A DNA stretch of 64,000 nucleotides, from NCBI RefSeq assembly GCF_030389965.1, contig NZ_CP128399.1, positions 744,001 to 808,000 on the forward strand, in the 5' to 3' direction. Origin of the DNA: Candidatus Chlorohelix allophototropha. Lineage in GTDB: Bacteria > Chloroflexota > Chloroflexia > Chloroheliales > Chloroheliaceae. Positions 8,296 through 16,454 of this stretch are shown here, in pieces. The notes under the pieces were generated by a model. That model was not told the DNA's origin. It did not search any database and saw only the letters and a program-made list of their open reading frames with translations. Numbering within the stretch: the first letter of the stretch is position 1; the number at the start of each line of letters is the position of its first letter. The position numbers and the translations under genes were made by a program.

Positions 8296-10317
8296 CTACT
8301 TTAACGAGGTTACGCCTTCCGGGTTGCTCTGTAGATAATCCCGGAGCGAATTATGAATAACTTCAAGCTGCTTTTGCAAATCATGTGGACTGAATTGTTC
8401 TATCCGCTTGCACACCTGATTAAAGCCGGAATCCTCAAAACAATTACTTACCGATAGTGTAAGGGTTATGGCGAAATCTCGGCTATCGGACGTTGTTAGG
8501 AAGAATGGGATATCGTCTTGCTCCATCGCCTGTATTTCCTCATCTAGCAAATGCCACAACGGTGGGCAAGTTTCGGTCAGGAGAAAGGCGTGCCCAAGCG
8601 CCTCGATTTCAAGGCTGCGTTCTAATCCGGTGCGTAAGTAGCGCGGATGGGTTAGTTTGCTAAGGATAAAGCCGTACACTTTGGTACTTCTGAAAATTAT
8701 TCGGACAGGCTGGTTTTTGAATTCGGCTAAAACTCCGCTAGGGTTCAGCAGTTCAGGCTTTAGCTCTGAAATAAGCCGGTAGCCTTCCCGAAAGCCTTCT
8801 ACAAAAGCCCCACTATAGCTTTTCACGTCATGATAGCTACCTTCCAGCAGCGGTACATTTGCGCCGGGAGTCATACGCCCGTTTTCGATGTAGAGTTTCA
8901 TGCCGTCTGTATTGATATGCTCCCAACGTCGCACCTTCACTTCCACTTCTTTTTCGGTGATTTGCGCCAGCGCCCCGAAATCATAAGAATCGGACTGTTG
9001 CTCGAATTTGAAGGGCATAAAAGCGGTTCGCAGCACGGTATTTTCTAATAAATCCAGTTGCGCCTGTAGGGCGGGGTCGTAGGGGCGGGTCGCTGCAAAG
9101 AAATCGATAACCCGTGGGTTCAGTAGTGTTTCTGCATCTACCAGCACCGGGTATTCACCGCAAGCTATTACGTTCTCGTAGTGGCAATCGGTGGCTTCCA
9201 GTGCATAAAGCACACACAACAACATTCCCAGCCGTTTATAATAGCGTTCTACTGCTGAGGTATCAGCACATGGTAGGTGTGGTACTAATTCCATCCAGCC
9301 GTATTCGATTTGATCCAGCACTTTTACCACTTTAAAAGCGGGGTTAGCTCCTTTTGTGTTGAGCCAACTCAGAAAGTCGTTAAAACTCTTTTCCATGCGT
9401 ACAGGTCGAGGTTTATAGAATAGTTCCAACCCACTGGTAAATCTTAGTTTGATGGCGCTGCGCCCGTGTTGGTGCGGATCGGATAAACCTGCAACCAGCT
9501 TTATAACTGCGCCCGTCTCCTGTCCATTCGCAAAATCTTTTTGGATTTCCGCCCAATCAGCCGAGAGGCGGCTCAAAAACTCGGCGGTTGCTTCAATCCA
9601 GAATTGCAAGGTGGTTGCCAACAGACGCGCCAACACACTATATTCTTGAAAGAAAGCCACAAATTTTCCGGTTAGTAAGCTTTCTACAAACTCATGGTAG
9701 TATTTGCTGGTGTGCTGGAGTGCGGTTGGGGTGGCAAATAATAACAGAGGTTGGCGGGAAGTGCGGAAGTTTTGAAATTCCAGAATCAGAGTTTGCCCTG
9801 CCAGATTGCACAAACGAACTAACAACGCGCGTTCGAGACAGGCATGCGCTTCGTTTGTCAGCAGCTGATAAGCCTCCCCGCTCAATCGTGCTACTTCCCG
9901 GCGACCTAGCGCAATAAAGGGTACGAACAATTCTTCAAATGGTGCTGGGTTTGCCGGGTCTATAAAACGTAATTCATCAATGGTCTTGAAAAAAGGGGCG
10001 CTTTCCAACACTTCCTGCAATAGTTCAGCCCATTGTGGCAGCATCTGACTCCGCTGAAACGCTACACCACTTAGGTTGCGGCGAATCTCAGCTTCACTTT
10101 TACCATTCCAGCGCCAACGCCGCGACAAAGCTTCTCGATCTCCGCCACAAGCTAGTTTTGCCCACCGCTCCATTAATTCTTCCACTGCTTCCGGTGGCGT
10201 TTCCACCGTGCTATACTCTGCCTCTGTTCGCGCATGTAGCGGGCAGGCTCTTTCTACTATTTCAAACATCTCATCGCGATAACGCTTTTTAAGTTGCGTC
10301 GGTTCGTTCTGTATCAC
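8296..10317 (-). CDS. LanM-type lanthipeptide dehydratase domain (DUF4135) without the LanC cyclase domain
   Basis: This 673-residue protein matches the N-terminal dehydratase half of class II lanthipeptide synthetases, which phosphorylate Ser/Thr of a precursor peptide and eliminate phosphate to give dehydroalanine/dehydrobutyrine. Visible motifs are DPHQHGRS (D280, H282, R286), YKPR (301-304), DCHYENVI (378-384) and VLVDAETLL (392-399). Typical LanM proteins are about 1000 residues, with a C-terminal zinc cyclase. Here the frame ends at a normal stop right after the dehydratase region, and the next gene starts 22 nt later in a different family, so this is not a frameshifted LanM. PoyF of the polytheonamide pathway is a known precedent for a dehydratase-only LanM relative. 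The start is a GTG with AGGTG upstream. The precursor gene lies just upstream. Confidence 0.9.
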   Translation of the reverse strand: MIQNEPTQLKKRYRDEMFEIVERACPLHARTEAEYSTVETPPEAVEELMERWAKLACGGDREALSRRWRWNGKSEAEIRRNLSGVAFQRSQMLPQWAELLQEVLESAPFFKTIDELRFIDPANPAPFEELFVPFIALGRREVARLSGEAYQLLTNEAHACLERALLVRLCNLAGQTLILEFQNFRTSRQPLLLFATPTALQHTSKYYHEFVESLLTGKFVAFFQEYSVLARLLATTLQFWIEATAEFLSRLSADWAEIQKDFANGQETGAVIKLVAGLSDPHQHGRSAIKLRFTSGLELFYKPRPVRMEKSFNDFLSWLNTKGANPAFKVVKVLDQIEYGWMELVPHLPCADTSAVERYYKRLGMLLCVLYALEATDCHYENVIACGEYPVLVDAETLLNPRVIDFFAATRPYDPALQAQLDLLENTVLRTAFMPFKFEQQSDSYDFGALAQITEKEVEVKVRRWEHINTDGMKLYIENGRMTPGANVPLLEGSYHDVKSYSGAFVEGFREGYRLISELKPELLNPSGVLAEFKNQPVRIIFRSTKVYGFILSKLTHPRYLRTGLERSLEIEALGHAFLLTETCPPLWHLLDEEIQAMEQDDIPFFLTTSDSRDFAITLTLSVSNCFEDSGFNQVCKRIEQFSPHDLQKQLEVIHNSLRDYLQSNPEGVTSLK

Positions 10318-10393
10318 TTTTCACCTTGCTGAAAAAATCAAGCGTAATTACAGTTACTTGAGTGACAAACTAGCACCGTTTCCAAAATAAAGA

Positions 10394-10421
10394 GGGTTAG
10401 CTACATACAAGTAACTAACCC
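10394..10421 (-). terminator. Attenuator-like hairpin between precursor and dehydratase genes
   Basis: Arms GGGTTAGCTAC (10394-10404) and GTAACTAACCC (10411-10421) pair at 10 of 11 positions with a 6-nt loop. Read leftward, the hairpin is followed by TCTTTATTTT, a fair U-tract. It lies 18 nt after the precursor stop and 77 nt before the dehydratase start. Partial termination here would keep precursor mRNA in excess over the enzymes, a common layout in RiPP operons. Confidence 0.65.
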
Positions 10422-10438
10422 CTTGACACTAAATTCTG

Positions 10439-10738
10439 TTACCAGACACTAATAATAACTGAATTCCTAGAAATATAGATAGTTGCGCCCTTAGCGCCAC
10501 CGGCTACTGCATCTAGGTCACTTTCGGACAATTCTCCACCGGGTGCGCTACTGCTTACTTCTTCCCTGAGTTTACCTGCTGCCATCAGTTCAGCAGTATT
10601 GAATTGGTAACCAGCTGCCGCAGCAACATCAAGAACGTCCTCGACTGAGGCTCCGCTACCAAGGGTCATTACTTTGTTTTTTAATTCGGAATCGGTTTCT
10701 ACCTTTTCGAGAAATTCAGCGGCGGCTTGTTGAGACAT
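10439..10738 (-). CDS. Nif11-type RiPP precursor peptide without cysteine
   Basis: A 99-residue peptide with a Nif11-like leader (AAAEFLEKVETDSELKNKV, then AAAAGYQFNTAELMAAG) and a classical double-glycine end, ELSESDLDAVAGG. Cleavage after GG would release an 18-residue core starting AKGATIYIS and ending VIISVW. The core contains one Thr and three Ser but no Cys, and there is no Cys in the whole peptide, so lanthionine rings cannot form from this peptide alone. It has a strong GGAG 6 nt before the ATG and is followed by the attenuator hairpin and the LanM-type dehydratase gene. It is expected to be the substrate of that enzyme. No dedicated C39 transporter-peptidase gene is visible beside it. 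Confidence 0.88.
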   Translation of the reverse strand: MSQQAAAEFLEKVETDSELKNKVMTLGSGASVEDVLDVAAAAGYQFNTAELMAAGKLREEVSSSAPGGELSESDLDAVAGGAKGATIYISRNSVIISVW

Positions 10739-11084
10739 AAGGTGCTCCTTTCAAACATACAAAACATGTAAGTAAATTATTGAGAGTAATATCAATTTGT
10801 TCTGACAGGATTACTAAGAAAGAAATTTGTCTTTTATTTTGTCCATTCTGCTAATTAGTTGCTAATCCCTCAGTGACTTGCCAATAATAACAATATTTTC
10901 AGCCCCTTAATATGAACTAGCTAACACTTTCTTTATGTTGGAGCCTGCATATTGGAAAAATTATAAAATTGCACTTTCGCGTATTAGGAAGGTTCAGTTG
11001 CATGCAGGCTTATGAAATCTCAAGCAGGCTAGCGTTACCAGTAGGCACTTTTGATGTACCCTTGTTTTAAGGAAATAGGTAAAG
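10739..11084. other. Divergent intergenic region, RiPP locus / tsaC
   Basis: About 350 bp of AT-rich sequence separating the RiPP precursor (leftward) from tsaC (rightward). A probable tsaC promoter lies at its right edge. I could not identify the precursor promoter with confidence, and no additional small ORF with a good ribosome binding site was seen. Confidence 0.4.
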
Positions 11085-11090
11085 TATAAT
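11062..11090 (+). promoter_or_regulatory. Probable sigma-70 promoter of tsaC
   Basis: A perfect -10 box TATAAT (11085-11090) lies 17 bp after TTGTTT (11062-11067), a weak -35. Transcription would start near 11097, which leaves the upstream ATG (11101) almost leaderless and supports the GTG at 11131 as the true start. Confidence 0.6.
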
Positions 11091-11130
11091 TTCGCGGGCA
11101 ATGAAGCTTTGCGGAATGGAAGGATATACT

Positions 11131-12102
11131 GTGAATGGTCAAACGGTGGAGTATCAGACTTTAATAACGGATTCGGTGGATGAAGCGGCAGAGCGTTTGC
11201 GACTCGGTCAGACTGTTATTTTCCCTACCGAAACGGTATATGGGCTGGGCGCTGATGCGACTAACCCGGCAGCGGTATTGGAGATTTATGAAGCCAAGCA
11301 ACGTCCTGCTGATAATCCGTTAATCGTACATATTCATGATTTAGCGCAGGTAGAGGAACTGGCGCATAGGGTGCCTGCCTACGCTTACAAGCTTATGGAG
11401 CATTATTTTCCCGGTCCCCTTACCATTCTACTTCACAAACAGCCCGTTATTCCTGATATTACGACAGCGGGTAGCCCCCTGGTATGTTTGCGCATGCCTT
11501 CCTTGCCGATATCGCTAGAGTTTCTCAAAGCCTGTAATTTGCCGGTAGCTGCGCCAAGCGCAAATATTTCAGGTCGTCCAAGTCCCACCCGCTGGCAGGA
11601 TTGCTTGGAAGATATGGACGGTAGGGTAGGGGCTATTCTGCGCGGACCGGAAGCCACACATGGACTGGAGTCCACTATTGTGGATTGTACCGGGGCGAAT
11701 CCTGTGTTGATGCGTCCTGGCATCATTACACTGGAAGAACTAGCACAACTTATACCGGGTATTACGGCGCATATCCCCAATAAGACAATAGCGTTACCGG
11801 GGATGAAATACCGTCACTATGCACCTCGCGCCCGTGTGTTTATGTTAGAGGGTGGTAGCCAGCCTCCCACCGATTTGCTAGAACCTCCGGTGGCATATAT
11901 TGGGCTTGAACCGCCGGTTTTTGAAACCGACTTTCAGCTTATTCTTGATTCTCCGATTCAATATGCCCATGAGCTTTTTGCCTTTATGCGCGAATGCGAT
12001 CGCAAGGGGATGCTTCAGGTTTACGCCCAACGTTTGCCGGAAAAAGGCATTGGGCGCGCGCTTATGAATCGGCTTAACAAAGCTGCCGAAGCGCACCTCT
12101 AG
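11131..12102 (+). CDS. tsaC: L-threonylcarbamoyladenylate synthase (Sua5/YwlC type)
   Basis: Makes threonylcarbamoyl-AMP from Thr, bicarbonate and ATP, the first step of the universal t6A37 modification of ANN-decoding tRNAs. The YrdC domain shows PTETVYGLGADA, the KQRP motif and PSANISGRPSPT. The C-terminal extension with GMKYRHYAPRA is the Sua5 domain, so this is the long form (about 323 residues) rather than the short TsaC. I prefer the GTG at 11131, which has GGAAGGA 6 nt upstream and follows the TATAAT at 11085 at a sensible distance; an in-frame ATG at 11101 adds ten residues. It appears monocistronic and ends at a strong terminator. Confidence 0.95.
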   Translation: MNGQTVEYQTLITDSVDEAAERLRLGQTVIFPTETVYGLGADATNPAAVLEIYEAKQRPADNPLIVHIHDLAQVEELAHRVPAYAYKLMEHYFPGPLTILLHKQPVIPDITTAGSPLVCLRMPSLPISLEFLKACNLPVAAPSANISGRPSPTRWQDCLEDMDGRVGAILRGPEATHGLESTIVDCTGANPVLMRPGIITLEELAQLIPGITAHIPNKTIALPGMKYRHYAPRARVFMLEGGSQPPTDLLEPPVAYIGLEPPVFETDFQLILDSPIQYAHELFAFMRECDRKGMLQVYAQRLPEKGIGRALMNRLNKAAEAHL

Positions 12103-12127
12103 ACTAAAAACTCAACCCAAAGAAAAA

Positions 12128-12164
12128 AGCCCCTTTCCGGTAAAGGAATAGGGGCTAATTTTTT
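12128..12164. terminator. Bidirectional intrinsic terminator
   Basis: Arms AGCCCC (12128-12133) and GGGGCT (12151-12156), extended by TTTCC/GGAA pairing inside, are followed on the plus strand by AATTTTTT. On the minus strand a run of six A precedes the stem, giving a U-tract leftward. It serves convergent tsaC and the next minus-strand gene. Confidence 0.85.
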
Positions 12165-12169
12165 AAAAG

Positions 12170-13540
12170 CTAGAGCTTGAAGCCCAATACCAGAAATACG
12201 GTTTTTCCGGTGACATCTGTGTTGGTGTAAGCTTTCGCCGTATTCGAATCATAAACCAATACCAGCAAACCATCGGTGAAGTTTGAAGAAAAAGCGGTAA
12301 GAGTACGCTGCCCTGAAGTGTTACTTTCGGTTACGTTAGTGTACCCTTTGGAACTCAATTCACTCTTAAAGAATGCTACTACTTTATCCTGCGAGTCACC
12401 GCTGGCATAGAGATTGTAGTTGAACTGTTTGTAGCTGGAGAAACCCTGCTCAAACGCGCTTTTAACCAGTGAATTGATTTCGAGTTGCTGTGCGCCGGGA
12501 TACACCGAAATAGCGCTGCCACCCTGCTGTGCTGCCGCAGTAGTAGCTGCTTTTGTTGCTGCCGCAGTAGTGGCTGCTTTGGTAGTTCCAGCCGCCACAG
12601 TGGTAGTTGCTTTAGTTGCGCCTGTGAAAGCTGAACCAGAGCCGCTGATAATAAGTATGAGCGAATCTTTAGCATTGATTCCGGTAACACCTGCCGCACT
12701 GGCGATACTGCCGGGGAATCCAACTATCCCCACTGCGTTTGCGCCCTTCTGGTAAATAATGATGAAAGCGCCAAGTGTTTCAAGTTGAGATAAAGTACTG
12801 GAGTCTGCTTGCCCCATCGCTGTGCTGGTGAGGTCGTTCCAGCCCTGTTTAGGAAATTCACTCTGGTAGAAAGATTTAATTGCGGCAGTATCATCGGCGC
12901 TGCTGAAAGCATCCACCGTACCGTTAGGTACATTTCCGATACTACCGGCGAATTGGCTCTTTACCGCATCGGGAAGGGTAACAGATGTCAAGCCCGGGTA
13001 CGCTGGAATACTTCCAATGACACCCGTACCACTACTACTTGTTCCGGCAGCGGTGGTTTTAGCGCCAGCGGTAACCGTACCTATAGCGGTAGCTTTTGCG
13101 CCACCTGTGATTGCTTGGGAGGCACTAGTAGCGGTGGCGGCTGCGGAAGCTTGCGTGTTATCGCTTTTGTTGCCACCGTTAACTACCAGCACGATACCCA
13201 CAATTGCGCCAATTATTACAATTAGCCCAACCACAATACCGATGATTAAACCCGTGTTGCCCTTTTTCGGTGGTGGCGTTTGCCCGTAGCCGCCCTGTCC
13301 ATAGCCTTGTTGCTGTGGAGGATAACCACCGGGCTGCTGCTGATAGCCACCAGCGGGAGGAGGATAACCACCGGGCTGCTGATAGCCACCAGCGGGAGGA
13401 GGATAACCACCGGGCTGCTGCTGATAGCCACCAGCGGGAGGAGGATAGCTACCCTGACCGGGATCGGTAGGTTGCCCGTAGCCGCCGCCCTGTGGCGGAT
13501 AATTTCCATAATTTCCACCGGGACCTTGTGGAGGATTCAT
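12170..13540 (-). CDS. Membrane-anchored protein with Gly/Pro/Gln/Tyr-rich tail and two related extracellular domains
   Basis: A 456-residue protein of unknown function. Residues 1-90 are low-complexity (GGYPPPAGGYQQ repeats, a prion- or annexin-like tail). A membrane helix follows at about 98-121 (GLIIGIVVGLIVIIGAIVGI), then an Ala/Thr-rich linker and two similar domains of about 110 residues. Each domain has a YPG start and a segment of the form FYQSEFPKQGW or FFKSELSSKGY, separated by a second Ala/Thr-rich linker. The tail is probably cytoplasmic and the domains outside. The neighbouring lipoprotein at 13837-14352 carries one copy of a related domain (WYRNEMTKLGW). Function not known; a surface or sensing role is only a guess. 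Confidence 0.75.
   Translation of the reverse strand: MNPPQGPGGNYGNYPPQGGGYGQPTDPGQGSYPPPAGGYQQQPGGYPPPAGGYQQPGGYPPPAGGYQQQPGGYPPQQQGYGQGGYGQTPPPKKGNTGLIIGIVVGLIVIIGAIVGIVLVVNGGNKSDNTQASAAATATSASQAITGGAKATAIGTVTAGAKTTAAGTSSSGTGVIGSIPAYPGLTSVTLPDAVKSQFAGSIGNVPNGTVDAFSSADDTAAIKSFYQSEFPKQGWNDLTSTAMGQADSSTLSQLETLGAFIIIYQKGANAVGIVGFPGSIASAAGVTGINAKDSLILIISGSGSAFTGATKATTTVAAGTTKAATTAAATKAATTAAAQQGGSAISVYPGAQQLEINSLVKSAFEQGFSSYKQFNYNLYASGDSQDKVVAFFKSELSSKGYTNVTESNTSGQRTLTAFSSNFTDGLLVLVYDSNTAKAYTNTDVTGKTVFLVLGFKL
13321..13443. repeat. Tandem repeat of about 42 bp, three copies
   Basis: Units of 42, 39 and 42 bp (13321-13362, 13363-13401, 13402-13443), each beginning gataaccaccgggctgctg and encoding GGYPPPAGGYQ(Q)Q on the minus strand. 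The near-identity of the DNA suggests that the low-complexity tail varies in length by slippage. Confidence 0.9.
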
Positions 13541-13836
13541 TTTCCAACCCTTTCACTAAATACGCTAACTGGTTCAGATTTTTTTGAGAAAATTCTGATT
13601 GATTTTGTTAAAGCCGGATTAATCAATGATATAGTTAGATTAATGTGGAGTCTATGAGTAAACTCACAGAATATTCATATGTGTTGGCAAAGATGCGATT
13701 TCAGGCGACTTGTTCTATACATTGAATATTATCGCCCGAACCAACTTTGGAAGGAGAGATATAAGTCGAGAAGGAGGGTTTACAACCCTCCTCCAGTAAC
13801 CCGAATTTGAATACAGACGAATTCTAAGCCAAAACT
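13541..13836. other. Intergenic region with terminator
   Basis: It separates two minus-strand genes. It holds the hairpin at 13773-13791 and must contain the promoter of the proline-rich membrane protein gene. Nothing else recognised. Confidence 0.4.
13773..13791 (-). terminator. Hairpin downstream of the small lipoprotein gene
   Basis: A perfect 8-bp stem GGAGGGTT/AACCCTCC with a 3-nt loop lies 46 nt past the end of the lipoprotein gene. A pyrimidine-rich but not U-only tract follows leftward. Confidence 0.55.
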
Positions 13837-14352
13837 TTATTTGGCAACTGCTTTATAGCCTGCTTCCAGCACAACCAGAATATTCTTATCTGCCGGTAGA
13901 ATACTAGTATAGCCTTTCAATATCCCGTCATTGCGTGCGCCTGTTCCGATCATAATAACCGACACTACTTGCTGGTCTTTTACAAAGCCTAAGACCCAAC
14001 CGTTGCTACCAAGCGTAGTAGCTTTTAGTATTTCCTGAGTGCGGTCACTCCAACCAAGCTTGGTCATTTCATTGCGATACCAGTTCTGGGTATCGGAAAG
14101 AGCAGAATTGGTGGCGTAAACCTTCATTTTAGGGTTGGGAAAACTAGCATTATTGTTATCCTTTAGCAAGGCGGCGGTAAAGGTAGTATCGCTGGCAAGA
14201 TCATCGAGGGAGGTAGTACCTTGATAAGTTGGTACGGTGTAATTCTTATCGGTAACGGCGGCGCTTTGTTCGCCGCATGCCGCCAGAGTCAGCGACAGCA
14301 CTAATAAAGCTAAAGGCAGGAGCAGATACATTTTACGTTTCAACTGAGGCAT
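13837..14352 (-). CDS. Lipoprotein related to the neighbouring membrane protein
   Basis: A 171-residue protein with a signal peptide ending in a lipobox (LTLAACG), so probably attached to the outer face of the membrane. The mature part contains NWYRNEMTKLGWSDRT, GWVLGFVKDQQVVSVIMIG and a C-terminal NILVVLEAGYK, the same pattern as each domain of the product of 12170-13540. The two genes are likely paralogues. ATG 14352 has AAGGAA about 6 nt upstream. No enzyme motif seen; function unknown. Confidence 0.75.
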   Translation of the reverse strand: MPQLKRKMYLLLPLALLVLSLTLAACGEQSAAVTDKNYTVPTYQGTTSLDDLASDTTFTAALLKDNNNASFPNPKMKVYATNSALSDTQNWYRNEMTKLGWSDRTQEILKATTLGSNGWVLGFVKDQQVVSVIMIGTGARNDGILKGYTSILPADKNILVVLEAGYKAVAK

Positions 14353-14550
14353 CGGATTCCTTTTTCTCTTAAGACTTTCGCTTCAGGCAAGGGGCTTAAG
14401 CTTCTTGTCTACTGTTCTAGGCGAAAGTTCTGTTCCTGTAAACAAAAATGCAAGTCGGAAAGTAAAAATGGATGTATTAAATACATCCACTTTGAAGATC
14501 GTAGCAATTATATACCATGTCGAGAGTTAAAAGAAGCCCTGTGTTATTTC

Positions 14551-14952
14551 TTACTGCCCAACTCTAGCCACCGGAATGCGTTTGATTTCAGTTGCACCGG
14601 AGCGCGCCAGCAAGAAAAAGCCCACCAGTGCCGGGAATGGTACTATCACAAATAGCGGTACCGAAATTAGGGCAACAAAGCTGGCAAAGAAAAATATCAA
14701 TGTTCCCGGTATTCCTACGATCAGTTGCAGCAAGCCTCCGGTATAAGCCGAATTTGGCGCAAGAAAAACTCCGGTAATGCCAATTACTGCCGGTAATAGG
14801 AAGAATAGGATCATTGTGAGAACATCTTGGAAGTCCAATATGCTTGCGCCGGGTGATTCCGCATGCCAGATTTTGGCGTAAATCAACGCTGCAAAGAAGC
14901 AAAAAATCAGCAATAGCCCGCCGATCAACCCTAAAGTGGAATATTTTTTCAT
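14551..14952 (-). CDS. Small integral membrane protein
   Basis: A 133-residue hydrophobic protein with about four membrane-spanning segments (TLGLIGGLLLIFCFFAALIYA near the start, then two central helices and a last one around PLFVIVPFPALVGFFLLA), ending in a short basic tail. The ATG at 14952 has GGAGGA upstream. An upstream in-frame ATG at 15051 would add 33 residues without ribosome binding site support. No family recognised. Confidence 0.7.
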   Translation of the reverse strand: MKKYSTLGLIGGLLLIFCFFAALIYAKIWHAESPGASILDFQDVLTMILFFLLPAVIGITGVFLAPNSAYTGGLLQLIVGIPGTLIFFFASFVALISVPLFVIVPFPALVGFFLLARSGATEIKRIPVARVGQ

Positions 14953-15428
14953 ACTACTTCCTCCACGATACGTCCAATCTACATACTTATTGTAAGTATT
15001 AATTGATTGTAAAACCAATAGGTAAACACTAAGGTTAATACAGGCAAACAAAAGTAAATATCTGATGTTGATTTATTGGTTTGAGAATTCAGAACAAGCT
15101 AAGTTCTATTTTGGGTGCTAGTAAGCTCCTTTTTCTAGGCTCAAGTGACAGGGCAGTTGCAAGAAAGGGACTTGAGTTCAGAAAGAAATAGAGGAATTGA
15201 TGAAAAAACCTTTCATGGTTAAAATTGTGGTTCTCATCCAACCAGAAAGGTTTCTAAAATGAACTATAGCGCACTTTAATGTTATTTTCTGAAAAGCCCT
15301 GTTAGCCCCGCTAAAACATTTGTCTAAACTGCTTTTAGAGGGTAAAATATTTGTATCGTTCCAAGAAGAATTTCCGTATATTAAACGTGGAATTTCTGGC
15401 GTACCATTAAGGCATTTAAACAAGGCAA
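14953..15428. other. Divergent intergenic region
   Basis: About 475 bp between the membrane protein (leftward) and the lipoprotein-ligase operon (rightward). It should carry both promoters. I see no strong consensus, no RNA gene and no credible small gene. Confidence 0.35.
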
Positions 15429-15434
15429 ATGGCG

Positions 15435-15746
15435 ATGGATAAGATTACGGAAGATGCTGCACTCTTAACCCCTGAAACAAACGGTTCAACGGTACAACCA
15501 CGAAAAAACCGCTTGAAAAAACACTCCGGTAAGTTGCTGGCAACCAGTCTACTGGCAACCAGCCTTTTGTTAGCCGCCTGCGCCGACCAAGATTGCACTT
15601 ACATTTACAGGCAGGTCACTCAACCGGCTTCCTCCGGTTTCACTGGTTCTACTAACCAGCAACCTGTTACCAATTGCTACAGTAGCGGTAACCGCTATTA
15701 TGGGAGCAGTTATGCTTATGTTGGATCTTACGGTAGTAGTGGCTGA
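15435..15746 (+). CDS. Small putative lipoprotein with Gly/Ser/Tyr-rich C-terminus
   Basis: About 103 residues: a basic N-terminal part of some 30 residues, a hydrophobic segment with the repeat LLATSLLATSLLLAAC ending in a lipobox Cys, then a mature part rich in Ser, Gly, Tyr and Gln with two further Cys, ending GSSYAYVGSYGSSG. It is the first gene of a five-gene operon. The second ATG (15435) is 9 nt from AAGG and preferred over 15429. Small lipoproteins (YgiB/DUF1190 type) often accompany glutathionylspermidine-synthase-like ligases such as YgiC. This one has the right position but no clear sequence match. It could be the acceptor of the ligase (inference). Confidence 0.65.
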   Translation: MDKITEDAALLTPETNGSTVQPRKNRLKKHSGKLLATSLLATSLLLAACADQDCTYIYRQVTQPASSGFTGSTNQQPVTNCYSSGNRYYGSSYAYVGSYGSSG

Positions 15747-15758
15747 TAAATCTTTCCT

Positions 15759-16427
15759 ATGTTAAAACCAGTTCAGCTATACCGGCGTTGGCGAGATGCC
15801 GCCGGTCCTTTATTCGGAATGAACGTGCCTGCCGCTCCTTTCTCGGAGATTGGAGCAATTATGAATCTTAGCAAGCACGATGCAGCCCAACCACGCGCCG
15901 ATGAATTATGCCATGCAATCGCGGTCACTTTGGCTAATTCAGAAATGGGTGAGCTTGTAAAAGCGGGTGAGGCTGCGTTTATTCTGGATTTACCCGGCTT
16001 TATCTCGGTCGGAATCGGCGCATATTTGCAAGGGGAAGGTATTGCGCCGGTCTTGTTGCTGGCATCCTTTTATTATGCTAATGCTTTTATTGATGGGCGT
16101 GCCTCACTTCCTAATCTTGCTTACTATGGCGCTCTGCTAGGGGGCTATAGCGAGGAAAAGGGATTAGCTTTTTTACTTGAGCGTGAACGTCTTCCCTATC
16201 CTGAGCCAGATAAACTTGCCCTTATCGGGCAATTTGATAACCGTTATGCGCTGGGTGAAAAGTATTTTCCTCCGTTTGAGGCATTACAGCGCAATGGAAT
16301 CAGGGCTTTGGTGGATGTTCGTCCGCTTGGCGAGGAGGTCTTGCCCGACCTGTTTGATTATTATGAACTTGCTGCTGAGGCAGGTTTTGATATTTACTCT
16401 TCCCGACTTAATATTCCTTTCAAATAA
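15759..16427 (+). CDS. Conserved-looking protein of unknown function in ATP-grasp ligase operon
   Basis: A 222-residue soluble protein with no signal peptide or clear membrane helix (a moderately hydrophobic stretch VLLLASFYYANAF is near residue 110). I do not recognise the family. The start is 12 nt after the preceding stop and the end 27 nt before the ATP-grasp gene, so they are probably co-transcribed. No metal or nucleotide motif is evident. Confidence 0.7.
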   Translation: MLKPVQLYRRWRDAAGPLFGMNVPAAPFSEIGAIMNLSKHDAAQPRADELCHAIAVTLANSEMGELVKAGEAAFILDLPGFISVGIGAYLQGEGIAPVLLLASFYYANAFIDGRASLPNLAYYGALLGGYSEEKGLAFLLERERLPYPEPDKLALIGQFDNRYALGEKYFPPFEALQRNGIRALVDVRPLGEEVLPDLFDYYELAAEAGFDIYSSRLNIPFK

Positions 16428-16454
16428 CTACTTTACGTAATAGAAGCAAAAAAA

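Noticed and set aside
11101-11130. Upstream ATG start for tsaC
   Set aside because: It lies only about 10 nt after a TATAAT box and lacks a Shine-Dalgarno, whereas GTG 11131 has one at proper spacing.
13280-13657. Plus-strand ORFs with Ala/Leu/Arg-rich repeats and possible CRISPR-like array
   Set aside because: They arise from the 39-42-bp tandem repeat coding the Gly/Pro/Gln tail on the minus strand. There are only three units and no distinct spacers, so this is not CRISPR.
15178-15423. 81-codon minus-strand ORF in the divergent intergenic region
   Set aside because: No ribosome binding site or family signal; it would overlap the expected promoter region of two operons.
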